From assembly GCA_944393325.1 (NCBI GenBank), contig CALXZU010000006.1:1-51955 (forward strand): DNA of 51,955 nucleotides, in the 5' to 3' direction. This DNA comes from an uncultured Clostridia bacterium (GTDB taxonomy: Bacteria > Bacillota > Clostridia > TANB77 > CAG-508). A program made the translations under genes and the position numbers. The notes beneath the pieces are model-generated. The model made no database searches. It was not told the DNA's origin and worked only from the letters and a program-made list of their open reading frames with translations. Every line of letters starts with the position of its first letter. Positions within the stretch are counted from its first letter, which is position 1. Shown one piece after another: positions 37,873 to 46,911 of this stretch.

Positions 37873-38369
37873 TATTTTTTCTTGTGTAACTGTTTTTATT
37901 AAATTATTTTCTATTTTTCTTTCCTCCTTTATTTTAGCACATCTTTATTGTGTGTTCAATTTTTACCTTTTGGTATATCTAATAATTTTTATACCTTTTT
38001 CTTGCTTTTTCTTTTATTTTCTTTATTTTTCTAACTTTTTGGAATAATTAGAATAAAAATTTTGATATAATTTACTTTATTTATTTTTATAAAATCCTTT
38101 AATTTCAATTCACTTTTCTTATGTATAGACCGGTCTATTTTTTTATTTATTGGGATTTTTTCGAAAAAAAACTAAAAATAAATTAAAGTAAATACATATT
38201 ATAACTTTTTACAGAATTTGTCAAGTAATTTTCATAAAAACTTTCAAATAATTTTATTTAAAAAATATTTTATATTTTAGTTGTCTTTACTTTTTAAAAT
38301 CATTCTATTTTCACTTTGTCCAACATATGCTATAATGTATAAAATTATTTAAAAAGGTTGGGTGGTTTT
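37873..38369. promoter_or_regulatory. Intergenic region with a TetR-type palindrome
   Basis: ATAGACCGGTCTAT at 38125-38138 is a perfect 14-bp palindrome of the kind bound by TetR-family repressors, but no TetR gene is in the window. A TATAAT with TGC extension near 38331 probably serves pepV. Otherwise the sequence is AT-rich, and I see no gene. Confidence 0.5.
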
Positions 38370-39773
38370 ATGTTAGGTAATATTATTGAAAATTTAAGAA
38401 ATGATATAATAAAAACAACACAAGAATTAATCAGAATACCAAGTGTATATAAAAAATCAGATAATAAAAATATTCCTTTTGGAGAAAATATAAACTCTGC
38501 TTTAGAATATATGTTAAACTTAGGAAATCAGTTAGGATTTAGAACAAAAAATGTTGATGGATATTGTGGATATATAGAATTCGGAGAAGGTAAAGAAATT
38601 GTAGGAATTATTGGACATTTAGACGTAGTACCAGAAGGAGAAGATTGGAATTATCCTCCATTTTCAGGAAAAATAGAAGATGGAAAAATATATGGAAGAG
38701 GAGCAATAGATGATAAAGGCCCTGTAGTTAGCTCTTTATATGCGATGAAGGCTGTAATGGATAATTATAAAATAAATAAAAGGGTTCGCCTAATTTTAGG
38801 TTTAAATGAAGAAAACGACTGGGAATGTATCAAATATTATAAAAAACATGAAGAAATACCAACAGTAGGATTTAGTCCAGATGCCGATTTTCCGTGTATA
38901 TATGCAGAAAAATCTATTTTAAGCTCATATATAACAGAAAATTTAAAAAACAAAAAACTTTCTATAAAAATAAAAGAAATAAATTGTAATAATAATGCAT
39001 TAAATGTAGTTCCTAAATTTTGTAGTTTAATTTTAGAAATAAACGAAAATGAAATAGAAATTCAAAAATTAATACAATCATTAAAAAAAATTATTGAAGA
39101 AAAAAAATATGAAATAGATATATACAAACTAAGTAATACTGAACTAAAACTAACATCATATGGCTTACAAGCACATGCAGCACATCCAGATATGGGTATA
39201 AATGCAATTTCAAGATTACTTACTATTTTATCCTCAATATATAAAAATTACAATTGTAACTTAGAATTATTAAATTTCTTTGGAAATTATATAAATACTG
39301 AATATGATGGAAAATCACTTGGAATGTCATGTAATGATGAAACAGGAAGCCTAACATTAAATGTTGCAAATCTTTCTATAGAAAATAATATTCTAAGATT
39401 AGGAATGAACTTAAGAATTCCAGTAAATACACCAATTTCTACTATTGAAGAAAAATTCAAAACATTATGTAGTAATTACAATAACTTAAATTATGAAACA
39501 TATTCATCTGAAAATTCCTTATATGTTCCTAAAGACGATAAATTAGTTACAACTCTTTGCAAAATATTTAATGAAGAAACAAACTCAAACGAATCACCTA
39601 TTGCAATTGGCGGTGGTACATATGCACGTGCATTTAATAATTGTATATCTTTTGGACCTAATTTTCCAGGTCATGAAGATATGTGCCATAAAACAGATGA
39701 ATATATAGAAATTAAAAATTTAATTCTTGCTTGTAAAATATATGCAAAAGCAATTATAGAATTAGGAAAATAA
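38370..39773 (+). CDS. pepV: M20 family dipeptidase, PepV-like
   Basis: The ATG at 38370 is preferred to an in-frame TTG 12 nt upstream. The roughly 467 residues show the zinc-site motifs of the family: [52 protein letters not shown] and the late [17 protein letters not shown] and [12 protein letters not shown]. PepV hydrolyses dipeptides with broad specificity. It is monocistronic, with a strong terminator behind. Confidence 0.9.
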   Translation: MLGNIIENLRNDIIKTTQELIRIPSVYKKSDNKNIPFGENINSALEYMLNLGNQLGFRTKNVDGYCGYIEFGEGKEIVGIIGHLDVVPEGEDWNYPPFSGKIEDGKIYGRGAIDDKGPVVSSLYAMKAVMDNYKINKRVRLILGLNEENDWECIKYYKKHEEIPTVGFSPDADFPCIYAEKSILSSYITENLKNKKLSIKIKEINCNNNALNVVPKFCSLILEINENEIEIQKLIQSLKKIIEEKKYEIDIYKLSNTELKLTSYGLQAHAAHPDMGINAISRLLTILSSIYKNYNCNLELLNFFGNYINTEYDGKSLGMSCNDETGSLTLNVANLSIENNILRLGMNLRIPVNTPISTIEEKFKTLCSNYNNLNYETYSSENSLYVPKDDKLVTTLCKIFNEETNSNESPIAIGGGTYARAFNNCISFGPNFPGHEDMCHKTDEYIEIKNLILACKIYAKAIIELGK

Positions 39774-39782
39774 ATATTAATA

Positions 39783-39811
39783 AAGGACGTCGATATTTCA
39801 CGAACGTCCTT
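39783..39811 (+). terminator. Terminator after pepV
   Basis: AAGGACGT (39783-39790) pairs with ACGTCCTT (39804-39811) and a T-containing tail follows. Confidence 0.65.
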
Positions 39812-39892
39812 AACCTTTTGTGCTACTCATTTCTCTCTTCCTTTTCTATTCTGTTATGCGATACATCTCATATGCTAAAAATTTAGAAAGAC

Positions 39893-40219
39893 TTAACTAG
39901 CAATATGCAAGTCTAACATTGCTTGGTATAGCATAGCCTCTTCATCGGTTGCACTTCTTACTTCCTCATCAAGAGGTCTTGCTAGTATTCTACCCTCTTT
40001 GTCCTGATATAGAATTCCTCTAAAGCTAGTATTACTGAAAACTTCTTCAGTTCGCTTAAAGGATTTTATTTTATCCTCAAACTCTGCATCAAAGAAATCA
40101 GCATCCTGCTTTTGGTCTTCTACACAAAACGCTCTTTCAGCACTATGTACCATTTCAAGTGCTTGAGTCAGCTTGCGATTGGTGATCACAAACATGGGGG
40201 TTCGGTTGTAATTTAACAT
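39893..40219 (-). CDS. Small acidic protein of unknown function, foreign codon use
   Basis: The 108-residue product starts MLNYNRTPMFVITNRKLTQA after an AAAGGAGATATC site. It is soluble, acidic and without recognised motif. Codons such as ACC, CCC, ATC, CGC and CTG stand out against the A/T-ending codons of neighbouring genes, which suggests transfer. It has its own consensus promoter (TTGAAA-17-TAAAAT at 40361-40333) and a leader of about 100 nt with a CCTCAAT/ATTGGAGG hairpin. It lies downstream of the 6S-like RNA. Confidence 0.6.
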   Translation of the reverse strand: MLNYNRTPMFVITNRKLTQALEMVHSAERAFCVEDQKQDADFFDAEFEDKIKSFKRTEEVFSNTSFRGILYQDKEGRILARPLDEEVRSATDEEAMLYQAMLDLHIAS

Positions 40220-40332
40220 TATGATATCTCCTCTTTAAAAAGGAAAAAACGAATAATACATTAAATTGACTTGCATTTATCCATAAGGTCTAAACATGAT
40301 TTCCTCCAATCATTGAGGCTTAATCCTTTTTT

Positions 40333-40361
40333 ATTTTACCACAAAAATACTAAGATTTCAA
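40333..40361 (-). promoter_or_regulatory. Promoter of the gene at 39893
   Basis: On the minus strand TTGAAA (40361-40356), a 17-nt spacer and TAAAAT (40338-40333). Confidence 0.65.
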
Positions 40362-40371
40362 GCAAATTTTT

Positions 40372-40399
40372 AAAAAAACCAGTTATTTGATAACTGGTT
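40372..40399 (-). terminator. Terminator of the 6S-like RNA
   Basis: AACCAGTTAT and ATAACTGGTT form a perfect 10-bp stem with a 3-nt loop. On the minus strand seven U follow. Confidence 0.85.
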
Positions 40400-40446
40400 C
40401 TTATTGTTTTATATAAAGCAATCTCTACTGCTTATTATATAAATTT

Positions 40447-40627
40447 CCCCGCCTTAGCCGTAATGCTTTTAATTTTTAAGGACCTGCTCCTAAAAACAGG
40501 TGGGTGCCTACCTAAATACTCCTGGGCTTCTTACTATATAGTGTAAGCATGCACGCCATATTTGAGAGATCGGCCCCTCTTAATATGTGTTGGTTCTAAA
40601 AATTAAGTCTACACGTACTATGCAGGG
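40447..40627 (-). ncRNA. ssrS: 6S-like regulatory RNA
   Basis: On the minus strand a 181-nt rod is closed by CCCTGC with GCGGGG. TTAATTTTTAG pairs with CTTAAAAATTAA nearer the middle, flanking an unpaired central region. An apical GCTTAC/GTAAGAAGC hairpin lies on the far side. The blocks GAACCAACA and GCACCCACCTG are ones I associate with Clostridial 6S RNA. Length, the bubble-in-rod shape, its own promoter and a strong terminator all fit. 6S RNA binds the housekeeping RNA polymerase holoenzyme. A covariance-model search would settle the identity. The region is not protein coding. Confidence 0.7.
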
Positions 40628-40659
40628 TATATTTTATTCCTCTTTCCTAATTCATTTTT

Positions 40660-40688
40660 ATTTTAGCATAAGTAATAAAAAATATCAA
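40660..40688 (-). promoter_or_regulatory. Promoter of the 6S-like RNA
   Basis: On the minus strand TTGATA (40688-40683), a 17-nt spacer ending TGC, and TAAAAT (40665-40660). Confidence 0.75.
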
Positions 40689-40859
40689 CTTGAAATTTCT
40701 TCTAAATTATAAAAAGTTGTATTACTATATATTATTATCTCATTTTTTTGAATTTATTCTCTTTTAATCTAACTTTTTCGTTATTTGCAATTTATATTTT
40801 TTTATGATAAAATTATATAAGTATGTGAGTAGAAAACTTTTTTCTACTCTTATTTTTTA

Positions 40860-41534
40860 TTACATTACATATAATAATATGCAGAAAAATTGTAATAAAC
40901 TACCAAGTAATATAAATAAATGAAATACAGAATGCATATATTTATGTTTTTTACCTATGCTATATAATACTGCTCCAACCGTATATGCAATTCCACCTAA
41001 TAATAATAATACAAACCCAACTATTCCTAAAAGTTTAGGAAGTAAGGTTATTTTAAATACAATACACCATCCCATTGCTAAATAACATATCATAGAAAAT
41101 ATTTTAAATTTTTTTATATCAATTGAATTAAGTATAATCCCTAGTATTGCAACAGCCCAAATCACGCCAAAAATAACCCAACCAGAAACTGGATCATATT
41201 CACGAATACTACAAAGTGCAAATGGTGTATATGAACCCGCAATTAATAAAAATATTGAGCAATGGTCAAGTACTTGAAAAACTTTTTTAGAATATCTCTT
41301 TGGACTTAATCCATGGTAAATACTCGACATAGTATATAATAAAATCATAGTAGCACCATAAATCGCACCACTAATTACCCCATATACATTTCCTCTTACA
41401 GCCGCAAAAACTATACAAAGAACAGTTGCAACAACTCCAAGAACTGCCCCTACTATATGTGATGTCATATTGAAAATTTCTTCCCCTTTTGTATATTTAG
41501 GAAGTATTCTATCTTTTAATTTTGTTCTTTCCAT
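40860..41534 (-). CDS. Hemolysin III/TrhA family (PAQR) membrane protein
   Basis: The 224-residue integral membrane protein has seven predicted helices. The conserved family sites are FNMTSHIVGAVLG near the start, SSIYHGLSP with the SxxxH pattern, LDHCSIFLLIAGSYTPF, and the late HSVFHLFILLGS with HxxxH-type His residues that bind zinc. Bacterial members are linked to membrane energetics and fluidity; the name hemolysin is historical. It is monocistronic. Confidence 0.9.
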   Translation of the reverse strand: MERTKLKDRILPKYTKGEEIFNMTSHIVGAVLGVVATVLCIVFAAVRGNVYGVISGAIYGATMILLYTMSSIYHGLSPKRYSKKVFQVLDHCSIFLLIAGSYTPFALCSIREYDPVSGWVIFGVIWAVAILGIILNSIDIKKFKIFSMICYLAMGWCIVFKITLLPKLLGIVGFVLLLLGGIAYTVGAVLYSIGKKHKYMHSVFHLFILLGSLLQFFCILLYVM

Positions 41535-41624
41535 AACTACCTCTATTTAATTATTTTACTTATTTAAATACATATTATTTTCCATAAAGGAGAAAGCAAT
41601 AAACCTTCTCCTTTATGGTTAGAA

Positions 41625-42260
41625 TTAACGTTTAGCAGTAGTACGCCAATGCTCCATTGTCTTTATCATATCAGGCTTTACAGTAATAAATGCAACTATC
41701 CTCTTAAAGGCCACTATTGGCTTTTCAGGAATATTTTCATCATACAGTACCTGCTTATTTAATCTTCCATCCTCAAGAGAATAAATCCCTCTAACGCACT
41801 TTCCATCAGGTAATTTCTTAAAGAATGTACTTGCAAGCCAATGAGACCCAGTAATATCTATTATTTTTGTTCTCTTATCAAGATATTTTGATATTTCTTT
41901 TATACCAAGACTTTTGGCTTCCACTCCTTCTCCTTGGAAAACAGTTCTGCAAATATTATTTAGAACACAAGAAGAACGTTGTACACCTTTTAAACCTTCA
42001 AAGTCTATAAAACTCTCTGTTCCAAGACTTGCTATATAGTAAAAATAGAAATTCTTATTTTCATCCATATTTAAATTTCCAAATGGAATAAGAGTCACTT
42101 CTTTTCTCAAACAAATTGCTTTATCAAATGTTCCTCCTTCACTCTTCGGAACAAAATATTCCCGATTTTCTTCAGGAATAGAAAAGATAACCTTTTCCTG
42201 GAAAGGTACTACTCCAAAACTTGTTACAAACTCGATGCCCTTTACATCTTGCTTTTTCAT
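41625..42260 (-). CDS. Unknown protein, paralogue of the gene at 42431; carries one in-frame CGG
   Basis: The start MKKQDVKGIEFVTSFG (42260, AAAGGATTAACA site) is chosen because the paralogue starts in the same way. About 211 residues, soluble, with blocks shared by both copies: SFGVVPFQEKVIFSIPE / ALGTVTYGEEVLVSIPE, a central FYYIASLG / AYYIAGLG, VLNNIC / VLNDIC, and GIYSLEDGRLNKQ / GIYSLDNGFLNKV. No family is recognised. Codon 33 (AAT CGG GAA at 42164-42162) is the only CGG I found that keeps the frame. A +1 shift there would end translation about 17 codons later. Own promoter at 42358-42330. Confidence 0.65.
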   Translation of the reverse strand: MKKQDVKGIEFVTSFGVVPFQEKVIFSIPEENREYFVPKSEGGTFDKAICLRKEVTLIPFGNLNMDENKNFYFYYIASLGTESFIDFEGLKGVQRSSCVLNNICRTVFQGEGVEAKSLGIKEISKYLDKRTKIIDITGSHWLASTFFKKLPDGKCVRGIYSLEDGRLNKQVLYDENIPEKPIVAFKRIVAFITVKPDMIKTMEHWRTTAKR

Positions 42261-42329
42261 TGTTAATCCTTTCTTTCTTTGCATTTGCACAAGAACCTTT
42301 CTACATAGCCTTTTGCTATTACGCACCTT

Positions 42330-42358
42330 ATTATATCATATTCTTTTCTAAAAGTTAA
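42330..42358 (-). promoter_or_regulatory. Promoter of the gene at 41625
   Basis: On the minus strand TTAACT (42358-42353), a 17-nt spacer and TATAAT (42335-42330). The leader that follows shares the block GCTATGTA and TGCAAANGCAAAGA with the leader of the paralogue. Confidence 0.65.
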
Positions 42359-42430
42359 GTTTTTAATAAAATTTCTAAATCATAAATTAATAATAAGGAA
42401 AAAGCATTAGGCTTTCTCCTTATTTTTTGA

Positions 42431-43054
42431 TTAGCAACTTGCCCAGAGCTTTTTAGTTTTGTCCATATCTACCTTCACTTTAAGAAGTGCAACTATTTCT
42501 TTTTTCTGAACTTCTGGTACCATTCTACGTTTTTCATCAAACATATACACTTTATTTAAGAAACCATTATCAAGTGAATATATTCCATATGCTCTGTTTT
42601 TTAGACCTAGATCTTGAAAAAACACTGTGGAAAGCCAATAGTTTCCGGGAAGATTTATGCCTCTTATACGCTCATTTTTAATCTGCGATTTTATATCATT
42701 AATACGTAGACTTCTAGCTGTTACTCCATCTTTTGAGAAAACATCAGAACAAATATCATTTAAAACCTTTTGTGCGTATTTTACTCCTATTTGTCCAATA
42801 AAAGAAACTGTATTCTTTTTTCCAAGTCCCGCTATATAGTAAGCGAAAATATTACCTCTTACATCTTTTCTCACACCAAAAGGTGTAAATGATATCATTT
42901 CCTCAAGTTGAATCTCTTTAGTTTCAACTCCATTTCTACTGTAGTAAATATTATATCTTCTTTTCGATTCCGGAATACTAACTAAAACCTCCTCTCCATA
43001 TGTCACAGTACCTAAAGCTGTAACAAGTTGCATTTTTTCTTTTTGAAGTGCCAT
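42431..43054 (-). CDS. Unknown protein, paralogue of the gene at 41625
   Basis: The start is MALQKEKMQLVTALG (43054), behind AAAGGATTAGCA. An upstream in-frame Met lies in the promoter. About 207 residues, with the shared blocks described for the paralogue; identity is moderate, so the duplication is old. No membrane segment, signal peptide or known domain. Its promoter, leader and start region are more alike than the coding parts, suggesting shared post-transcriptional control. It lies downstream of sigK but has its own promoter. No in-frame CGG. Confidence 0.65.
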   Translation of the reverse strand: MALQKEKMQLVTALGTVTYGEEVLVSIPESKRRYNIYYSRNGVETKEIQLEEMISFTPFGVRKDVRGNIFAYYIAGLGKKNTVSFIGQIGVKYAQKVLNDICSDVFSKDGVTARSLRINDIKSQIKNERIRGINLPGNYWLSTVFFQDLGLKNRAYGIYSLDNGFLNKVYMFDEKRRMVPEVQKKEIVALLKVKVDMDKTKKLWASC

Positions 43055-43124
43055 TGCTAATCCTTTCTCTTTGCACTTGCATAAGAAACTTATATACATA
43101 GCAAAAATTGCTACATTAATATTA

Positions 43125-43153
43125 ATTATAACATTTTTTATCTGTTTTTTCAA
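43125..43153 (-). promoter_or_regulatory. Promoter of the gene at 42431
   Basis: On the minus strand TTGAAA (43153-43148), a 17-nt spacer and TATAAT (43130-43125), near consensus. Confidence 0.75.
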
Positions 43154-43156
43154 CAA

Positions 43157-43868
43157 CTACTCTTTTATCTCTTTTGCAAGTTTACCTATTGCTTTTGTCT
43201 CTATCCTTGATACATATGAACGTGAAATTCCCATCATTTTCGCAATCTCATTTTGAGTTTTTGGTTTCTTGCCACCTAACCCAAATCTTAATTCTAAAAT
43301 GGTTTTCTCTCTATCTTTTAGTAAAGACTTCATTTTCTCATAAAGAAGTTTTATCTTCATTTTAACATCAACTTCATCTTCTATATTCCTTTCATTATTT
43401 TCTAAAACTTCTTGTAAAGTTACTACATTATCATCTTTATCTTTTCCAATGGGTTCATTCAAGTATACTTCTGCTCCTAATTTTTTATTCGCTCTTAAAA
43501 ACATTAAAATCTCATTATCCACACATCTTGCAACATATGTAGAAAGTCTTGTGTTTTTCTCTGGTTTAAAACTATTAATTCCTTTAATTAATCCTATTGT
43601 ACCTATTGATATCAAATCATCTTGATCAACTTTTGCAGTTGAATATTTTTTAGCAACATGTGCAACTAATCTTAAATTTCTTTCTATTAAAATATTTCTT
43701 GCCTCACTATCACCTTTTGACATTTGTTCTAAATAATTTTTCTCTTCTTCTTTTGACAATGGTTCTGGAAATAAACTTCCTCCTTGAATATATCCGAACA
43801 ACAAATACCGCTGTTTTTAGAAATTCAATAAAACCCAAGACACCTGAAATACAAAGTGATGCTAACAT
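43157..43868 (-). CDS. sigK: RNA polymerase sporulation sigma factor, pro-sigma-K; CGG +1 shift at the propeptide junction
   Basis: Sigma-K drives late mother-cell transcription in sporulation. The start MLASLCISGVLGFIEFLK (43868, GGAGGTGC site) gives a hydrophobic propeptide of 24 residues, then GTT CGG ATA. Frame 0 continues as basic nonsense. Skipping the C gives GYIQGGSLFPEPLSKEEE and the full sigma factor: LISIGTIGLIKGINSF (region 2) and the C-terminal HTH SRSYVSRIETKA. Aligned with Bacillus pro-sigma-K, the recoded Gly matches the Ser just before the cleavage point (VFLVS-YVK against VFVVG-YIQ). The restored length of 236 residues is normal. A TTG start after the site could also yield an already mature form. 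Confidence 0.85.
43793..43796 (-). other. CGGA recoding site in pro-sigK
   Basis: Codon 25 is CGG (context GTT CGG A), the exact junction between propeptide and mature sigma factor. Confidence 0.8.
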
Positions 43869-43997
43869 AAATGCACCTCCAATTTGTTTACTAATTTCAT
43901 TATATGAGATAAAAAAAATAAAGTGCCTGACCATGAAATTATTTATTTGAAGAATTTTTTTATTATTTTTCTAATAGAAATTATAGAGGTGTTTTAT

Positions 43998-44798
43998 TTG
44001 AATTTTTTATTAAATTGTATAAAAGGTATTTTTATAGGAAGTGGTGCTATACTTCCTGGTATTAGTAGCGGTGTTCTTTGCATTATCTTTGGTATTTATG
44101 AGAAATTATTAGATAGTATTTTAAATTTTTTTAAAGATATTAAAAAAAATACTAAATTTTTATTACCTATTATTATAGGGATTTCAATTGGTGTTTTGAT
44201 TTTTAGTAATTTCTTAAATTATTTTTTAATTAATTTTCCTATGCAAACTAAGTCAATTTTTATTGGATTAATATTAGGCAGTATTCCTTCTTTATTAAAA
44301 CAATCTATTAAAAATAACCAATTCAGACCTAGTCTTTTATTTTTTCTTTTTCTATCTTTTCTTATTGGTATTTTTTTAGTTGTTTTAGAAAACTATATTC
44401 CTAATATAAATACCACATCATTTAGTTTTCTATATTTATTTTTGTCAGGATTTCTAATGTCTATCGGCGTTATTGTTCCTGGTGTTAGTAATACTATCAT
44501 CTTAATGCTTATGGGGGTTTATACTATATATTTAAATTCTCTTTCTAATTTATATTTTCCTGTTCTCTTTCCTATGGGATTAGGACTTATTTTGGGTAGT
44601 TTTATTTTTATGAAATTAACTGATTTTTTACTTAAGAATTTTCATGAAGAGACTTTTTTTAGTATAATTGGTTTTTCTTTAGGTTCTATTTTTGTACTTA
44701 TGCCTAATATTTCTTTTGACTTAAATAGCCTAATTTCTCTTCTTTGTATCCTTCTTGGATTTATTATTTTTTCTTTATTTAATAAAAAAGATTTATAA
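43998..44798 (+). CDS. DUF368/PopT family membrane protein, likely polyprenyl-phosphate transporter
   Basis: The TTG at 43998 is the best start: it has GAGGTG 6 nt upstream and gives the family N-terminus LNFLLNCIKGIFIGSGAILPGISSG (quoted part GIFIGSGAILPG). About 266 residues with roughly eight membrane helices. The duplicated GxxxPGxS motif recurs as GVIVPGVSNTIILMLMGVY. DUF368 proteins recycle undecaprenyl phosphate to the cytoplasmic face for cell-wall synthesis in other Gram-positive bacteria. It is divergent from sigK and convergent with the U32 gene. Confidence 0.87.
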   Translation: MNFLLNCIKGIFIGSGAILPGISSGVLCIIFGIYEKLLDSILNFFKDIKKNTKFLLPIIIGISIGVLIFSNFLNYFLINFPMQTKSIFIGLILGSIPSLLKQSIKNNQFRPSLLFFLFLSFLIGIFLVVLENYIPNINTTSFSFLYLFLSGFLMSIGVIVPGVSNTIILMLMGVYTIYLNSLSNLYFPVLFPMGLGLILGSFIFMKLTDFLLKNFHEETFFSIIGFSLGSIFVLMPNISFDLNSLISLLCILLGFIIFSLFNKKDL

Positions 44799-44861
44799 AT
44801 ATTACAAAGATAAAAATATAAATATAAATAGAAACAAAACAAAATACAATAATAGAAAATC

Positions 44862-44905
44862 AAAAGAGAAAGTAACCAAAACAATAGCAGTACTTTCTCT
44901 TTTTT
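44862..44905. terminator. Bidirectional terminator
   Basis: AAAAGAGAAAGTA pairs with TACTTTCTCTTTT, with A- and T-runs at the ends, between the convergent PopT-like and U32 genes. Confidence 0.85.
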
Positions 44906-44914
44906 ACTATTTTG

Positions 44915-46144
44915 TTATTTCTTTCTTCTTATTATAAAATCTTTTTCACATTTTATAGGTAACTGTATTTTTACTTTTTGTCCTTTTACGCCTGGGCTTA
45001 TTTCTGTTATTTCTTCATTTGTTTCTATATCATATAATTTTTCTATTTTAAATTCATATGGCTTTATTTTATTTGGCAAAATTATTTCTAAATTATCTCC
45101 TACTGATAGTTTATTTTTTATTTCTATTGTAGAAATATCATTATTATATTCTACAACTTTTCCACCAAATTCATAATTTTCATTATACTGTCTTCCTCCA
45201 TATTCTTGGATATCTTTATTGTTCCTATCATTAAAATAAAATGTTGTCAAACCTCTTGTTTTTACTTTTTCTAATTCTTCTAAATATTTTGTATAATCAT
45301 AGTTTTTAGGATCTTTAATATAATCATCAATTGCATTTCTATATGCGTTTATTACACTTGCTAAATAATATTCTGTTTTTAGTCGTCCTTCTATTTTTAG
45401 GCTATCTACTCCCATATCTATTATTTCTGGTAATTCTTTTATTAAGCATAAATCTTTTGATGAAAATATACTTGTTCCGTATTTATCTATTTCTATAGGC
45501 ATTAATTCTCCTGGATTGTTTTTTTCTTCTGCATATAAATTATATGACCATCTACAACTTTGTGCACAGTCTCCCAAATTTGCACTTCTACAAGCTAAGA
45601 AATCACTTAAAAAACATCTTCCAGAAAATGCAAAACATATTGCACCATGAATGAATATTTCTATTTCCATTCCCTCTGGTTTATTTTCCATAATATATTT
45701 TAGTTGTTCTTTATTCATTTCTCTTGCCATTATCATTCTTTTACAACCATTTTTATACCAAAAATTTGCAGAATGTAAACTTACTATATTACTTTGTGTA
45801 CTTACATTAATTGGTACACTTGGTGCATATTGTTTTAATATATCTATTACTCCACCATCTGCTGCAATTATTCCATCTGGTTTTAGTTCTTCTAATTTTT
45901 TTGCCATTTCTATTATTTCTGGATATTTTTCATCCCATGCAAATATATTAAGTGTTACATACACTTTTTTTCCAAGAGTATGTGCATATTTTATTGTTTT
46001 TTCTAAGTCATCATCTTGCATATCTGCTCTTGTTCTTAATGACAACTCAGATGTACCACAATATACAGCATCTGCTCCATACATAAATGCTATTTTTGCT
46101 TTTTCAAATGAACCTGCTGGTGCTAATAATTCTGGTTTTTCCAT
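44915..46144 (-). CDS. Peptidase U32 family protein, probable tRNA hydroxylation enzyme (TrhP-like)
   Basis: The 409-residue product starts MEKPELLAPAGSFEKAK and has the U32 signature EIFIHGAICFAFSGRC, the Cys cluster FLACRSANLGDCAQSCRW, and a C-terminal beta domain ending PIKCEKDFIIRRK. Family members such as TrhP/YrrO are not proteases in vivo but help hydroxylate wobble uridine-34 of tRNAs. The O-methyltransferase gene at 46912 is of the type that methylates that product. In Bacillus these genes are also neighbours, which supports the assignment. Confidence 0.85.
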   Translation of the reverse strand: MEKPELLAPAGSFEKAKIAFMYGADAVYCGTSELSLRTRADMQDDDLEKTIKYAHTLGKKVYVTLNIFAWDEKYPEIIEMAKKLEELKPDGIIAADGGVIDILKQYAPSVPINVSTQSNIVSLHSANFWYKNGCKRMIMAREMNKEQLKYIMENKPEGMEIEIFIHGAICFAFSGRCFLSDFLACRSANLGDCAQSCRWSYNLYAEEKNNPGELMPIEIDKYGTSIFSSKDLCLIKELPEIIDMGVDSLKIEGRLKTEYYLASVINAYRNAIDDYIKDPKNYDYTKYLEELEKVKTRGLTTFYFNDRNNKDIQEYGGRQYNENYEFGGKVVEYNNDISTIEIKNKLSVGDNLEIILPNKIKPYEFKIEKLYDIETNEEITEISPGVKGQKVKIQLPIKCEKDFIIRRKK

Positions 46145-46271
46145 AAATATTTCTCCTCTAATTTTTATTTCTTATTTTTTATATTCTTTCTTTTAAATTT
46201 ACATATTATATATTAACATATTTTTATGTTTTTGTGAACTACCCATCTAAATCGGTTACCTTATTTCAAAT

Positions 46272-46303
46272 ATAAGAACACCACAAAAATAGCAGTGTTC
46301 CTT
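46272..46303 (-). terminator. Terminator-like hairpin
   Basis: GAACAC and GTGTTC pair across a short loop downstream of the gene at 46333, followed by U-rich sequence on the minus strand. Confidence 0.5.
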
Positions 46304-46332
46304 TAAGATTATTCTTCCATATCTTGCTTCCT

Positions 46333-46806
46333 TTATTTATTGTTTTCAACAATACTTTCTCTTATTAAGTAAATAGAGAATCCAATTGAGATGAGTGATG
46401 CTATAAAAGCAATTCCGCCAAGTATTATATGAAATATAAAAACTCCTATATTATTCCCTTCCGGATATTCTTTTTGAATTGAAACGATATTTTCTTCATT
46501 ATCAAAGTAAATGCTTACCTCATAAATTTCTTTGTTGAACTTAAAAACATAATAACTGTCTATTTCACTTTTTGAAATAGTCCATTCATCAACATCTTCA
46601 TCGGTTAATTCTTCTAAGGTAAGTCCTGTGTCTTCAATTCTTTTAGTTTTTTGATCCAAAATCTCTATACATGTTTGTCTAGTCTCTCCTGAAATCTCCT
46701 TATTAAATGTATTAACAAGAAAAGGCATAGTATAAAATCCAATAAAAATACTACAAATTATGCAGAAAATAATTCTAACAAGATTTCTAAGAATACCTTT
46801 TTTCAT
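46333..46806 (-). CDS. Small membrane protein of unknown function
   Basis: The start is MKKGILRNLVRIIFC (46806), since the upstream Met codes over the AAAGGAGG site. The product has about 157 residues: an N-terminal membrane helix (about 8-30), a soluble acidic part (about 35-115, with LTEEL-like and IYFDNEENIVSIQKEYPE segments) and one or two C-terminal helices (about 120-150). No family recognised. It sits between the U32 and O-methyltransferase genes. Confidence 0.6.
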   Translation of the reverse strand: MKKGILRNLVRIIFCIICSIFIGFYTMPFLVNTFNKEISGETRQTCIEILDQKTKRIEDTGLTLEELTDEDVDEWTISKSEIDSYYVFKFNKEIYEVSIYFDNEENIVSIQKEYPEGNNIGVFIFHIILGGIAFIASLISIGFSIYLIRESIVENNK

Positions 46807-46911
46807 TTTTCCTCCTTTATTCAAAGGGTTGTTTAAAACTATGTAGACTGGTTAAAAACCAGGTAAACTAAGGAAATCTGTATAAAACATGGTATTATTA
46901 TAACATATTTC

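Noticed and set aside
37727..38047. Plus-strand 106-residue hydrophobic frame opposite the Rpn gene start
   Set aside because: It is a Leu/Phe-rich antisense shadow of AT-rich coding sequence, without a ribosome site.
43710..43934. 74-residue membrane protein upstream of sigK as its own gene
   Set aside because: From its internal Met at 43868 it is the pro-sigma-K propeptide. The rest is the unshifted frame.
44642..44884. Minus-strand 80-residue frame inside the PopT-like gene and terminator
   Set aside because: It overlaps a well-supported gene and a terminator, and its composition is that of antisense shadow.
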